Of a stretch of 64,000 bases of DNA, positions 7,544 to 15,223 are shown in pieces. The translations under genes and the position numbers were made by a program. Location: positions 6,944,001 through 7,008,000 of the forward strand of contig NZ_CP107853.1 in the NCBI RefSeq assembly GCF_036013525.1, written 5' to 3'. This DNA comes from Nonomuraea sp. NBC_00507 (GTDB lineage: Bacteria > Actinomycetota > Actinomycetes > Streptosporangiales > Streptosporangiaceae). The first letter of the stretch is position 1; each line of letters starts with the position of its first letter. The notes under the pieces are model-generated. The model did no database searches. It was not told the DNA's origin and worked only from the letters and a program-made list of their open reading frames with translations.

Positions 7544-9316
7544 TCAGCGCCAGCCGAGCTCGTCGTAGAAGGCGTCGCGCGCCCGCGCGAACGCCTCCCG
7601 GTCCAGCACGGCGCCCTTGTAAGGCCCTTCGGCGACCGGCTCGTCGTGCATCCGCGCGGGCAGCTCGTCGCGCCCGCCCATGCCTTCTCGGGCGGCGTAC
7701 GCCCGCATCTCGTCGAGCCGCCGCTGCCCGGCCGCCAGCAGGTCCTCCAGCGTGAAGTCCCGGCCGAGCACGGCGGTGACGAGCGCGGTCAGGCGATCGA
7801 TGGTCAGCGGCCTGGTGGGGGAGGAGGCGAACACGCACAGGTTGAGCGCGTCCAGCCCGCTCCACAACCGCAGCAGGCGGGCGCTGCGCCGCCCCCGCTC
7901 GGCGTCGAGCACGCCCGCGGGCGCCGGCCGGGCTCCGATCCTGGCGGCCTCGGGGAAGCTGTAGGCGAGCCCCGCCACGGGATCGAAGTCGAGATCGTGC
8001 TCCAAAGCGTCGTAACGTGGCCCGTTGGGGGCGAGGGCGTACCCGAGCCCGATCCCCGGCTGGATGCGCGGGTCGAAACAGGGCAACTCGGCGCCCTTGA
8101 CGGTCATCGCGTATGGCGCGGTCTGCGGCCCGAGCCGCGCGGCCGCCCGCGCCGCCCCCTCGGCCAGCAGGTCGCCGAGCTCGCCGGCGCGCCGCGCGAC
8201 GTCCCTGATCAGCCCGGGCAGCGCCGCGGCGTCGCCGAACGCGGGCCCGCCCGGCAGCAGCCCGCGCTCGGCACATTCCATCGCGAAGGCCAGCGTCCCG
8301 CCGAGGGAGACCTGGTCGAGCCCGAGATCGTTGCAGAGGGCGTTGGCGTCCAGCACGGTGTCGAGGTCGTCGATCCCGAGATTCCACCCCAGCGACAGGA
8401 ACGCCTCCTGCCCGAGCCCGCCCGACCGGCGCTCGTCCGCGGACGGAGAGGCGTACACCTTGAGGCAGTCGTTCGGGCACCCGGGACAGGCGCCCCTGAG
8501 CGCCACCGCCCGGCCGTCATAGTCCCGCACGCCGGGAACGCGCAATCCCCCTGGCAGTGTGAAGTTCCGGACGGAGGCGTACCCGGGGACCGGCGGCTCC
8601 CCGGCCCAGCCGGCGAACCCCGGCTCGCCGGCCTGGAGGGCGGCCAGCGGGTTGCCGGCGATCGCGTCACGGTAGTAGCGGTCGATCGCGGCGACCGCCG
8701 CCGGATCGGCGACCTCGGCCGGCGCGTCGCCCACGCACACGATCGCCTTGAGGTTCTTGGCGCCGAACACCGCGCCGATCCCATACCGCCCGGCGGCGTA
8801 GGCGTAGTCGGTGACGACGCTCGCGAACCGGACGAGGTTCTCCCCGGCCGGCCCGATCGCCGCGACGTGCGCGCCCTGCCCATGCCGCGCCCGGAGCGCG
8901 TAGGTGGTGGCGGCGGTGCCCAGCCCGCGCAACTCCCCGGCCTCGTGACACGAGACCTCGCCATCGCGGACCACCAGATAGGAAAGCCGCTCGGCGCGCC
9001 CCGTCACCGCCAGCGCCTTGACGCCGGCGCCCCGCAATCCCGCCGCGAACGGCCCCAGCGCATGCGCCTCCCCGGCCACCCCGGTCAACGGCGACTTGGC
9101 CAGGAAGACGCCCTTGGCCAGGCCGGGCGCGCGCGTCCCGCCGAGCACCCCCGCCGCCACGAACACCAACGCCCGAGGGTCGAAGGGGTCGAGCCCGGCG
9201 GGGGTGCGCTCGGCGATCAACCGCAGCCCGAGCATGGACCCGCCGTAGTGTCCCGGCTCGCCGAAGCGGTGCTCACGCTCGACGGTCCCGCTGGTCAGAT
9301 CGACGATCGACGGCAC
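7544..9316 (-). CDS. Aldehyde:ferredoxin oxidoreductase-family protein (tungsten/molybdopterin, 4Fe-4S)
   Basis: A 590-residue protein, matching the usual size of the AOR family, which oxidises aldehydes or reduces acids using a tungsto- or molybdo-bispterin and one 4Fe-4S cluster. Cluster ligands are visible as C-x2-C-x3-C in ACPGCPNDC, with a distal Cys in LNLCVFAS. The family block GQEAFLSLGWNLGIDDLD and the N-terminal GGSMLGLRL segment are present. GTG at 9316 has AGGGAGG seven bases upstream. It is divergent from a short-chain dehydrogenase with a palindrome in the gap. AOR homologues are best known from anaerobes, so a copy here is notable. Substrate unknown. moaA and mobA-like genes at 39-41 kb could supply the pterin. 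Confidence 0.9.
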   Translation of the reverse strand: MPSIVDLTSGTVEREHRFGEPGHYGGSMLGLRLIAERTPAGLDPFDPRALVFVAAGVLGGTRAPGLAKGVFLAKSPLTGVAGEAHALGPFAAGLRGAGVKALAVTGRAERLSYLVVRDGEVSCHEAGELRGLGTAATTYALRARHGQGAHVAAIGPAGENLVRFASVVTDYAYAAGRYGIGAVFGAKNLKAIVCVGDAPAEVADPAAVAAIDRYYRDAIAGNPLAALQAGEPGFAGWAGEPPVPGYASVRNFTLPGGLRVPGVRDYDGRAVALRGACPGCPNDCLKVYASPSADERRSGGLGQEAFLSLGWNLGIDDLDTVLDANALCNDLGLDQVSLGGTLAFAMECAERGLLPGGPAFGDAAALPGLIRDVARRAGELGDLLAEGAARAAARLGPQTAPYAMTVKGAELPCFDPRIQPGIGLGYALAPNGPRYDALEHDLDFDPVAGLAYSFPEAARIGARPAPAGVLDAERGRRSARLLRLWSGLDALNLCVFASSPTRPLTIDRLTALVTAVLGRDFTLEDLLAAGQRRLDEMRAYAAREGMGGRDELPARMHDEPVAEGPYKGAVLDREAFARARDAFYDELGWR

Positions 9317-9362
9317 GGCACGACCTCCCTTAGACGCTGCGGCGGCACACCATCACACAACA

Positions 9363-9377
9363 CTTGCGCGTCGCAAG
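9363..9377. promoter_or_regulatory. Palindrome in divergent AOR/SDR promoter region
   Basis: CTTGCG-CGT-CGCAAG is a perfect 6-bp inverted repeat with a 3-base centre, 46 bp upstream of the AOR start and 25 bp upstream of a small leader ORF. It is a plausible operator for divergent control. No regulator gene is adjacent, so the binding protein is unknown. Confidence 0.45.
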
Positions 9378-9401
9378 CCCAGCTGCGGGCAGGGGAGCCG
9401 G

Positions 9402-9497
9402 ATGAAACGCTTCTTCAAGGCCATGCTGCCGCACCGGTCGGCACGTTCGCCCCGCGACGGTGACCGCGGGGCGAACCAGGGAGGGACGTCCAGATGA
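9402..9497 (+). CDS. 31-residue leader peptide ORF coupled to the dehydrogenase
   Basis: An ATG at 9402, preceded by GGGGAG at ideal spacing, opens a 31-codon frame beginning MKRFFKAMLPHR, Arg-rich and basic, that ends at TGA 9495-9497. The TGA overlaps the downstream dehydrogenase ATG as ATGA. The second half encodes a strong hairpin (9445-9476). Both the ribosome-binding site and the stop/start overlap argue that it is translated. It could be a leader peptide that controls downstream translation, or a small functional protein. I recognise no family and it lacks a RiPP-like core. Confidence 0.45.
   Translation: MKRFFKAMLPHRSARSPRDGDRGANQGGTSR
9445..9476 (+). promoter_or_regulatory. Strong hairpin just upstream of the dehydrogenase ribosome-binding site
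   Basis: A perfect 12-bp stem (GTTCGCCCCGCG with its complement) and 8-base loop ends directly before CAGGGAGGGA, the ribosome-binding site of the next gene, and lies inside the small leader ORF. Translation of the leader would melt it. This arrangement could serve as attenuation, or the hairpin may only be a terminator or RNA-stabilising element. Confidence 0.5.
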
Positions 9498-10264
9498 CAG
9501 GAACCGTCGCCGTCGTGACCGGAGCCGCGCGTGGCGTGGGCCGCGGCATCGCGCTCGTCCTCGGCGAGACCGGGGCGACCGTCTACGTCACCGACCGCGA
9601 GAGCCGTGATCAGCGCCACTCCGATCTGCCGGGCACGGTCGAGGACACCGCCGAGCAGGTGGACGAGCGCGGCGGGCGCGGCGTTCCCGTCCACGTCGAC
9701 CACGCCGACGACCAGGCCGTCGAGGCGCTCTTCCAGCGGGTACGCGCCGCGCACGGCGGCCTCGACCTGCTGGTCGCGAACGCGTTCGACGGCAACGCCC
9801 TGCCGTTCCACGGCGGGCCGTTCTGGACGCTCCCGCTCGACCACTGGCACAACATGATGCACCTTGGGGTACGCAGCCACCTCGTGTCCGCGTGGCACGC
9901 CGCCCCGCTGCTGATCGAGAGGCGGGGCCTGGTCGTGCTCACCGGGTACGCCGACGCGTCCGCGGAGGTGATCGCCGGTCACGTCTTCTACGACCTGGCC
10001 ATGACGAGCGTCGCCCGCCTGGCCCGTACTCTCGCCCACGACCTGCGCCCGCACGGCGTCACCGCGCTCACCCTGTCACCCGGCCTCACCCGCACGGAGG
10101 CGATCGTCGCGGTGCTCGGCGACGACCTGCCGGGCAGCGACTCGGTGGAGTTCCCCGGTCGGGCCGTTCGCGCCCTGCTGGAGGACCCCGGCGTGGCCCG
10201 GCACTCGGGCCGCACGCTCACCGTCGCCGACCTCGCCAAGGAGTACGGCTTCACCGACGTCTGA
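9494..10264 (+). CDS. Short-chain dehydrogenase/reductase lacking the catalytic lysine
   Basis: A 256-residue classical-size SDR with the nucleotide-binding TGAARGVGRG motif near the N-terminus and an overall DHRS1-like layout. At the position of the usual Tyr-x3-Lys the sequence reads Y166-D-L-A-M170, so the lysine is replaced by methionine, and the usual catalytic Ser region is also unclear (VVLTGYADAS). Activity is therefore doubtful or altered. Start is ATG 9494 with GGAGGG upstream, overlapping the leader ORF stop. It is divergent from the AOR gene, with which it may share control. Confidence 0.85.
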   Translation: MTGTVAVVTGAARGVGRGIALVLGETGATVYVTDRESRDQRHSDLPGTVEDTAEQVDERGGRGVPVHVDHADDQAVEALFQRVRAAHGGLDLLVANAFDGNALPFHGGPFWTLPLDHWHNMMHLGVRSHLVSAWHAAPLLIERRGLVVLTGYADASAEVIAGHVFYDLAMTSVARLARTLAHDLRPHGVTALTLSPGLTRTEAIVAVLGDDLPGSDSVEFPGRAVRALLEDPGVARHSGRTLTVADLAKEYGFTDV

Positions 10265-10322
10265 CCGCGGATTTCCCGGACCTCCCTGGGCGATCCACAC
10301 GATAAGGCATGGGTTCGCTGCC

Positions 10323-10583
10323 TTACGAAAGCTTCTCGAAGAAGAACTCGTGCTTCAGGAACGACGTGTCGTATTCGCTGCCGGGATACGGCGGGTTGAG
10401 CTGCGAGGCCTGGAACAGCCGCCAGCCGTCCCGCAGGGCGTCCACCCCGGTCTCGTACGGCGGCTCGTCCCCGTCCCCCGTGGTCGGTTGGGTACGCCCG
10501 GTGCCGTCGTAGGAGGACCAGCCCACCACGGGCGCGTCCAGCGCGGAGGTGGCCAGGTAGAGAACGAGGACCTGCTGCTTCAT
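10323..10583 (-). CDS. Small protein coupled to PhyH dioxygenase, function unknown
   Basis: An 86-residue protein starting MKQQVLVLYLATSA and ending in an acidic/aromatic tail (KHEFFFEKLS). No transmembrane segment or known motif is recognised. The start ATG overlaps the stop of the upstream dioxygenase gene as ATGA and a GGGAGGG site precedes it, so the two are almost certainly translated together. A partner or accessory role to the dioxygenase is inferred only from coupling. Confidence 0.7.
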   Translation of the reverse strand: MKQQVLVLYLATSALDAPVVGWSSYDGTGRTQPTTGDGDEPPYETGVDALRDGWRLFQASQLNPPYPGSEYDTSFLKHEFFFEKLS

Positions 10584-11389
10584 GCGACGACCCTCCCGGG
10601 GCGGTTGTTCACGCGTGTCGTCCAGTAGTCGATGTCGAACGCCGGGTCGGCGGTCATCGCCCGCCACAGGCGCACCCGGTTGTGGATCTCCAGCCGCCCT
10701 GTCGCGTGCTCGTACCAGGGGAAACGCCGGTTCAGCTCGTCGGCCACGGCCGGGTCGGCCAGGTCGGAGGTGTCCCAGAGGCGCACCTGCGGCACGGTCG
10801 GGTTGAAACGGATCTTGAACATGTACCGGCGCTGGTCGCTGTCGTTGCGCCGGCCGCCGTGCCAGATGCCATGGTGCAGCAGCATCACGGTCCCGGGCGG
10901 GCAGGTCAGCCGGGTCTGCCCGCGCAGGTTCTGGTAGCGGCCGGTGTCGCTCTCGTTGATGCGGCGCAGGTGGCTGCCCGGGACCACCAGGGTGCCGCCC
11001 ATGTCCGCGCTCACCTCGCGCGGGTAGTACATGAGCTGCACGTCGAAGGCGTCCATGCGGGTGTCGATGATGGCGTCGGCGTGCAGCGGCTGGGCCTCTC
11101 CGCCACGCGGCTCGCGCACGTGCACGGCGTGGTGGTCGACGGTCGGGTCCGGGCCGACCAGGGAGCGCAGGGCTCCGGCGACCGCGGGCACCTCGACCAG
11201 CCTGCGGGCGAAGGACCCTTCAGGGAAGGCGACGTCGAGCGGGGTCCCGTACGGCACGTGGGGGATGCCCGCCTCCAGCGCGTCGATCGCCTGCTCGTTC
11301 AGCTCGTCCGGGACGACCCCGTCGAGCCGCAGGTAGCCGGCCGCCACGAACCCGGCCACCTGCGCCGAAGTCAGCAAAGTGGTTCGCAT
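10580..11389 (-). CDS. Phytanoyl-CoA dioxygenase (PhyH)-family Fe(II)/2-oxoglutarate oxygenase
   Basis: A 269-residue member of the PhyH superfamily, which hydroxylates small molecules using Fe(II) and 2-oxoglutarate. The metal-binding facial triad is suggested by LHADAIID (His-x-Asp) and the distal His in HHGIWHGGRRN, with a following Arg that would bind 2-oxoglutarate. The gene is divergent from an AraC-type regulator, which probably controls it, and overlaps a small downstream gene by 4 bases. The substrate cannot be read from sequence. In actinomycetes such genes often act in secondary or sugar metabolism. Confidence 0.88.
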   Translation of the reverse strand: MRTTLLTSAQVAGFVAAGYLRLDGVVPDELNEQAIDALEAGIPHVPYGTPLDVAFPEGSFARRLVEVPAVAGALRSLVGPDPTVDHHAVHVREPRGGEAQPLHADAIIDTRMDAFDVQLMYYPREVSADMGGTLVVPGSHLRRINESDTGRYQNLRGQTRLTCPPGTVMLLHHGIWHGGRRNDSDQRRYMFKIRFNPTVPQVRLWDTSDLADPAVADELNRRFPWYEHATGRLEIHNRVRLWRAMTADPAFDIDYWTTRVNNRPGRVVA

Positions 11390-11418
11390 GCCACGAACCT
11401 ACGATCACGCATACGTCA

Positions 11419-11434
11419 TGTAATGGGTTGTAAT
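11419..11434. promoter_or_regulatory. TGTAAT direct repeat, candidate AraC-family site
   Basis: TGTAAT at 11419-11424 is repeated at 11429-11434, exactly 10 bp apart, i.e. one helical turn, in the 85-bp gap between the PhyH and AraC-type genes. AraC-family activators commonly bind direct repeats on one DNA face. Also in this gap, TATATA around 11460-11467 lies just before the AraC-type start and looks like a -10 box for a leaderless transcript. Confidence 0.5.
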
Positions 11435-11474
11435 CATCGACTCGTGGTCGGTTTTCACCTATATATATGTGTCT

Positions 11475-12251
11475 ATGCGCAGAGTCGCCCTCGCCCTGTC
11501 CGACCCTCCGGTCGTGGCCGGGGCGGGCGTGGGCGTGCACGGCGTCGTCAGCTCGCACGACGTGTTCAAACTGCCCGACCTGTGGCAACTCCACCTGTAC
11601 GGCTACACCGCCGAGCTGGTGCTCGAAGGCACCACCCACCCGATCAGGCCCGGCCACGTCAGCCTCGTCCCGCCCGGCGCCGAGGTGCACTACCACTACC
11701 GGGGCAGGTCGGAGCACCTGTACGCGCACTTCCGCCTGCCCGGTGCCGGCGAGCGGCGCGACGTGGCCGTCATGCGCGACGCCGGGGACCAGGCGCCCCT
11801 CATCGCGGCCTCGCTGCGGCAGGCCATCGCCGCCGTGCCCGACACCCGGGCGCGGGCGTCGGCCGAGGTGTGGACGGTGCTCTGGCGGGTGGCCGGGCTG
11901 CCCGTGGCCGGCAGCGCGGACGCGGTCGTGGCGGCCGCCATCGAGCACATCGAGGCGGACCTGGCGGCACCGCTGAGCGTGCCCGGCATCGCCCGTGCCG
12001 CCGGGGTCTCCCACAACCACCTCACCCGCCTGTTCCGCGCGCACACCGGGCACACCGTCGTCGGCTACATCCGCCGCCGGCGCTTGGCGCGGGCGCTGCA
12101 CCTGCTGCGCGAGTCGACGCTGGCGATCCCCGCGATCGCCGCCGCCGTGGGCATCCCGGACCTGCAGGCGTTCAACAAGGCCTGCCGCCGCGAACTGGGC
12201 GCCTCGCCCCGGGCCTTACGGGCCCAGGGCGGCCCCGCCGGCGGCCGGTGA
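11475..12251 (+). CDS. AraC-family transcriptional regulator
   Basis: A 258-residue regulator with an N-terminal cupin-like ligand domain (LVPPGAEVHYHYRG) and a C-terminal pair of helix-turn-helix motifs (SVPGIARAAGVSHNHLTRLF, then IPAIAAAVGIPDLQAFNKAC and the usual LGASPRALR end). No ribosome-binding site is visible. The start lies just after an AT-rich TATATA stretch, so leaderless translation from ATG 11475 or GTG 11469 is likely. It is divergent from and presumably controls the PhyH operon. Confidence 0.9.
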   Translation: MRRVALALSDPPVVAGAGVGVHGVVSSHDVFKLPDLWQLHLYGYTAELVLEGTTHPIRPGHVSLVPPGAEVHYHYRGRSEHLYAHFRLPGAGERRDVAVMRDAGDQAPLIAASLRQAIAAVPDTRARASAEVWTVLWRVAGLPVAGSADAVVAAAIEHIEADLAAPLSVPGIARAAGVSHNHLTRLFRAHTGHTVVGYIRRRRLARALHLLRESTLAIPAIAAAVGIPDLQAFNKACRRELGASPRALRAQGGPAGGR

Positions 12252-12260
12252 GCCCGCGCG

Positions 12261-14117
12261 TCACTCGTACGGCGTCAGGAAGTCCTTCGGCCGCAGCGCC
12301 CGCGCCACGATCCGCACGTCACCGATCCAGCCGTAGTACCCCTGCCCGTACTTCAGCGCGAACTGGGTGCCCCCGATCGCGAACGGCCTGCCCAGTGTGG
12401 AGATGCCCTTCGACGGCTGGGCAGGGTTCCGGGCGATCTTCGATCCGTCCACGTACATCACGGTCCGCCGCGCGTCGTTGACGACCGCGACGTGCGTCCA
12501 GCGCCCGACCGGCAGGGAGTGGCTCCACGACGTGGGGTCGGCGTCCCGGTCGGTCGGATACACGACATACTGCAGGAACCGCTCGGGCGACAGGTTGAGG
12601 CTGCACGTCGGCTCCTCGGGCGACCAGCCACTGGTCTTGCCCGCGTCGCCGCTGCGGCCCTCCCAGCACAGGATGCCCATCCACGCGTGGTCGCCGGCGA
12701 ACGGGTCCGGCAGCTTGATGAACGCCTCGATCGTGTACCCGGTCTCGAACGTCATGCTGTTGATCGGGGCGGCGGCCGACGACCTGAGCACGGCGCCCCG
12801 GTCGGGGCCCTTGCCGCCGTCGAAGCGCAGGCTGGCGTGGGCCGGCTGGCCCTCGTGGTGCTCGGCCGACCACTTCAGCACCCCGGGGCCGCTGGCGTGC
12901 AGCAACTCCATGGTCAGGTCGTTGCCGCCGTCGGTGAGGTCACGCACGACCGCGCCCGCGGGGACGACCGCGCCGTCCGCCCCCGCGCCGCCGAACCCCT
13001 CGGCGTCGAACCGCCAGTACGCCACCGTCCCCCTCGGCATCACGGCCTTCGCCGGCCGGGCCGGAGGCAGGGTGCGCGGGGCGAACCCGGCGAACCGCTC
13101 GTCGAAGTCGATGTGGATGCTGAAGCGGTCCACGGGCCCGGTCAGCTCGAGGTTCTCCGCCTCCAGGAGCGTGCGGTCCTCCGGGTCGCGATCGAGCAGC
13201 CACGGCGACAGGGTTTCCACGTCGATCACGTTCCGCACCAGGTCGAAGGCGTAGAGCCGGACCATGCCCGCGCCGCCGTAGTAGCGGTCCTGGTAGTTGG
13301 CGATGTGCACGTGCACGTCGTGTCCCGCGTCGTTCTTGAGCACCGTCCGGCCGGGCGGCCAGTAGTGACCGTTGAGCGTCAGGAAGATCTGGTCGTTGCG
13401 CCGGATCAGCGTGTCCCACAGCCGCTGGCCGTACTGCGACAGCGCCGCCTTCCCGGATGCGTCGGCCCAGGCCAGGTCGTGCGTGGTGAGGATGGCGGGC
13501 AGCGTGCGGTTGGCGTCGAGGACGCCCTGCGCCCACTGCAGGCCCTTGTCCGAGATGCGCCAGTCCAGCGCCAGCACCAGCCATCGCCTCCCGCTCCCGC
13601 CGGCCTCCAGCACGTGGTAAGTGTTGTAGCCGTCGGGCGAGGCGCCGCGGAACGTCGGCATCCTGGCATACCTGGCCGGGCCGAACGCCCGCAGGTACGC
13701 GCTGTCGCCGCGCTGGTCGTCGGTCGAGGACCGGACATCGTGGTTGCCGGCGAGCACGCTGTAGGACAGCTTGCCGTCGATGGCCTTGAACGCGTCGCCG
13801 GCCAGGCCGATCTCGTCCTCGGTGCCGTGCTCGGTCACGTCACCCAGGTGCGTCATGAACGCGATGTTCCTGCTCTCGCGCTCCTCTCCGGTGAGGAAGC
13901 GGAACGTCTGGCGTACGGGGGCGGGGTCGGAGCGGTCCTCGTCGAAGAGGTACTGCGTGTCGGGCAGCACGCCGATGGTGAAGCGGGGGTTGTCCCGGTC
14001 GTACCTGCCGCCGGTCGCGGCTTGGGCAGGGGTGGCGCTCATGCTCAACAGGGCTCCGGCGGGCGCGGCGACGGCCGCCTGGAGTAACGTGCGGCGGCCG
14101 AGCGAGGGGTGGGTCAT
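12261..14117 (-). CDS. Tat-exported calcineurin-type metallophosphoesterase with C-terminal LamG-like domain
   Basis: A 618-residue exported enzyme. A twin-arginine signal (GRRTLLQAAVAAPAG) opens the protein. The metallophosphoesterase metal motifs follow in order: LPDTQYLFD, THLGDVTEHG, LAGNHDVRS, TTHDLAW and LNGHYWPPGR. The last 200 residues form a concanavalin/LamG-like sandwich (AYWRFDAEGFG, VNDARRTVMYVDGSK, YYGWIGDVRIVARAL) that probably binds carbohydrate. ATG 14117 has GGAG seven bases upstream. The phosphoester substrate is unknown; secretion plus a sugar-binding domain suggests an extracellular polymer or nucleotide. Confidence 0.9.
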   Translation of the reverse strand: MTHPSLGRRTLLQAAVAAPAGALLSMSATPAQAATGGRYDRDNPRFTIGVLPDTQYLFDEDRSDPAPVRQTFRFLTGEERESRNIAFMTHLGDVTEHGTEDEIGLAGDAFKAIDGKLSYSVLAGNHDVRSSTDDQRGDSAYLRAFGPARYARMPTFRGASPDGYNTYHVLEAGGSGRRWLVLALDWRISDKGLQWAQGVLDANRTLPAILTTHDLAWADASGKAALSQYGQRLWDTLIRRNDQIFLTLNGHYWPPGRTVLKNDAGHDVHVHIANYQDRYYGGAGMVRLYAFDLVRNVIDVETLSPWLLDRDPEDRTLLEAENLELTGPVDRFSIHIDFDERFAGFAPRTLPPARPAKAVMPRGTVAYWRFDAEGFGGAGADGAVVPAGAVVRDLTDGGNDLTMELLHASGPGVLKWSAEHHEGQPAHASLRFDGGKGPDRGAVLRSSAAAPINSMTFETGYTIEAFIKLPDPFAGDHAWMGILCWEGRSGDAGKTSGWSPEEPTCSLNLSPERFLQYVVYPTDRDADPTSWSHSLPVGRWTHVAVVNDARRTVMYVDGSKIARNPAQPSKGISTLGRPFAIGGTQFALKYGQGYYGWIGDVRIVARALRPKDFLTPYE

Positions 14118-14182
14118 GGGGTTCTCCGTTTCAGGATGCCGCGCAGCACCATGAGCCGCGCACTCCGGTAGGTTGGCCGACC

Positions 14183-15133
14183 ATGGAGGAACGCCAACGC
14201 CTGAACCGTCCACGACGCCCCGCCCGCGCCGTAGCCGCGGCCGTGGCCCTCGCCTGCCTCGCCTCCTGCGGCCATGCGGCCCCCGCGGGGGACGCCGGCG
14301 CGTCCGGGAGCAGCCGATACGCGGCGTCGTCGCCGGCGACCCCCTCTCCCAGCACGACGGCGAGCCCGTCCGCGGCCGGCGACCTCCCCGCCCCCGGCGC
14401 GGCCGTCCCCAAGGACGCCGCCCGGCTGGCCGCCGCCCTGCGCAAGACCACCACCGCGCTGCACGCCGCCATCGACCGCTGGTCCAAGAAGGGCGAGCCG
14501 CCCCAGGACATCCAGCTCCTCGCCCTCTACCAGCAGCGCATCTACCGCCACGCCGCCCGCAACCCCGCGGTCGCCTCCCAGGCCTTCGCCCGCCTGCCCG
14601 CCGCGCTCGCCGCCCAGGCCAAGGACAACACGACCGCGATCCGCGGGCTGCTCGCCCTGGCCCACCCCGTCAAGCCGTCCGCCACGTTCAAGGTCGCCGC
14701 CCCTCGCCCGGCGGCCGAGCTGCTCGGCTACTTCAAGAAGGCCGAGCGCCGATTCGGGGTGGAGTGGGAGGTGCTGGCGGCGGTGATGTTCGCCGAGACC
14801 AAGTTCGGGCGGGTGAGGTCCGCCAGCCACACCGGCGCCCAGGGGCCCATGCAGTTCATGCCCGGGACGTGGCGGGCGTACGGAATGGGCGGCGACGTCC
14901 ACGATCACCAGGACGCCGTCATGGCGGCGGCCAACTACCTGCGCGCCAGCGGCGCCCCGGGCAACTACCGGCGGGCCCTGTACGCCTACAACCATTCGCA
15001 GGCGTACGTGGACGCCATCCTCCGGCACGCCCGCCAGATCAAGCGGGACGCGAGGAACTACTACGTCTACTACAACTGGCAGGTGTTCGTCCTCACCACG
15101 GCCGGCGAGCGCCGCCTGACCGGTCCGCGCTGA
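14183..15133 (+). CDS. Lytic transglycosylase-like lipoprotein
   Basis: A 316-residue protein with a lipoprotein signal (lipobox LASCG, lipidated Cys about residue 34), a Ser/Pro-rich spacer, a helical region and a C-terminal soluble-lytic-transglycosylase fold. The catalytic Glu is in FAETKFG, followed by GAQGPMQFMPGTW and the later ALYAYNHSQAYVD helix. It is predicted to cleave peptidoglycan glycan strands at the membrane face. The gene is divergent from the metallophosphoesterase with only 65 bp between, so the promoters must be compact. Confidence 0.88.
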   Translation: MEERQRLNRPRRPARAVAAAVALACLASCGHAAPAGDAGASGSSRYAASSPATPSPSTTASPSAAGDLPAPGAAVPKDAARLAAALRKTTTALHAAIDRWSKKGEPPQDIQLLALYQQRIYRHAARNPAVASQAFARLPAALAAQAKDNTTAIRGLLALAHPVKPSATFKVAAPRPAAELLGYFKKAERRFGVEWEVLAAVMFAETKFGRVRSASHTGAQGPMQFMPGTWRAYGMGGDVHDHQDAVMAAANYLRASGAPGNYRRALYAYNHSQAYVDAILRHARQIKRDARNYYVYYNWQVFVLTTAGERRLTGPR

Positions 15134-15150
15134 CCCAGGCCGGGCGGGTC

Positions 15151-15212
15151 GGCATCAACCACCGCATGCGGTGGGCCCGAAACCGGCTTGATCGGCTTTG
15201 CGGGTTGATGCC
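15151..15212. repeat. 62-bp nested inverted repeat between genes
   Basis: GGCATCAACC at 15151-15160 pairs perfectly with GGTTGATGCC at 15203-15212, and the enclosed ACCGCATGCGGT (15161-15172) is itself a perfect 12-bp palindrome. It lies between the transglycosylase gene and the next gene, ending 11 bp before that gene's start. It could be a terminator for the first, an operator or structured leader for the second, or a dispersed repeat element. Confidence 0.6.
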
Positions 15213-15223
15213 ACCATCCTCAG

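Noticed and set aside
6617..9463. 948-codon plus-strand frame over the AOR and phosphatase genes
   Set aside because: It crosses two clear minus-strand genes and its translation shows only His/Arg/Gln/Gly-rich shadow sequence.
9402..9497. Possible RiPP or mycofactocin-like precursor peptide next to an SDR
   Set aside because: The C-terminus lacks a Val-Tyr or other core motif, and no radical-SAM maturase or chaperone gene is adjacent; kept only as a leader ORF.
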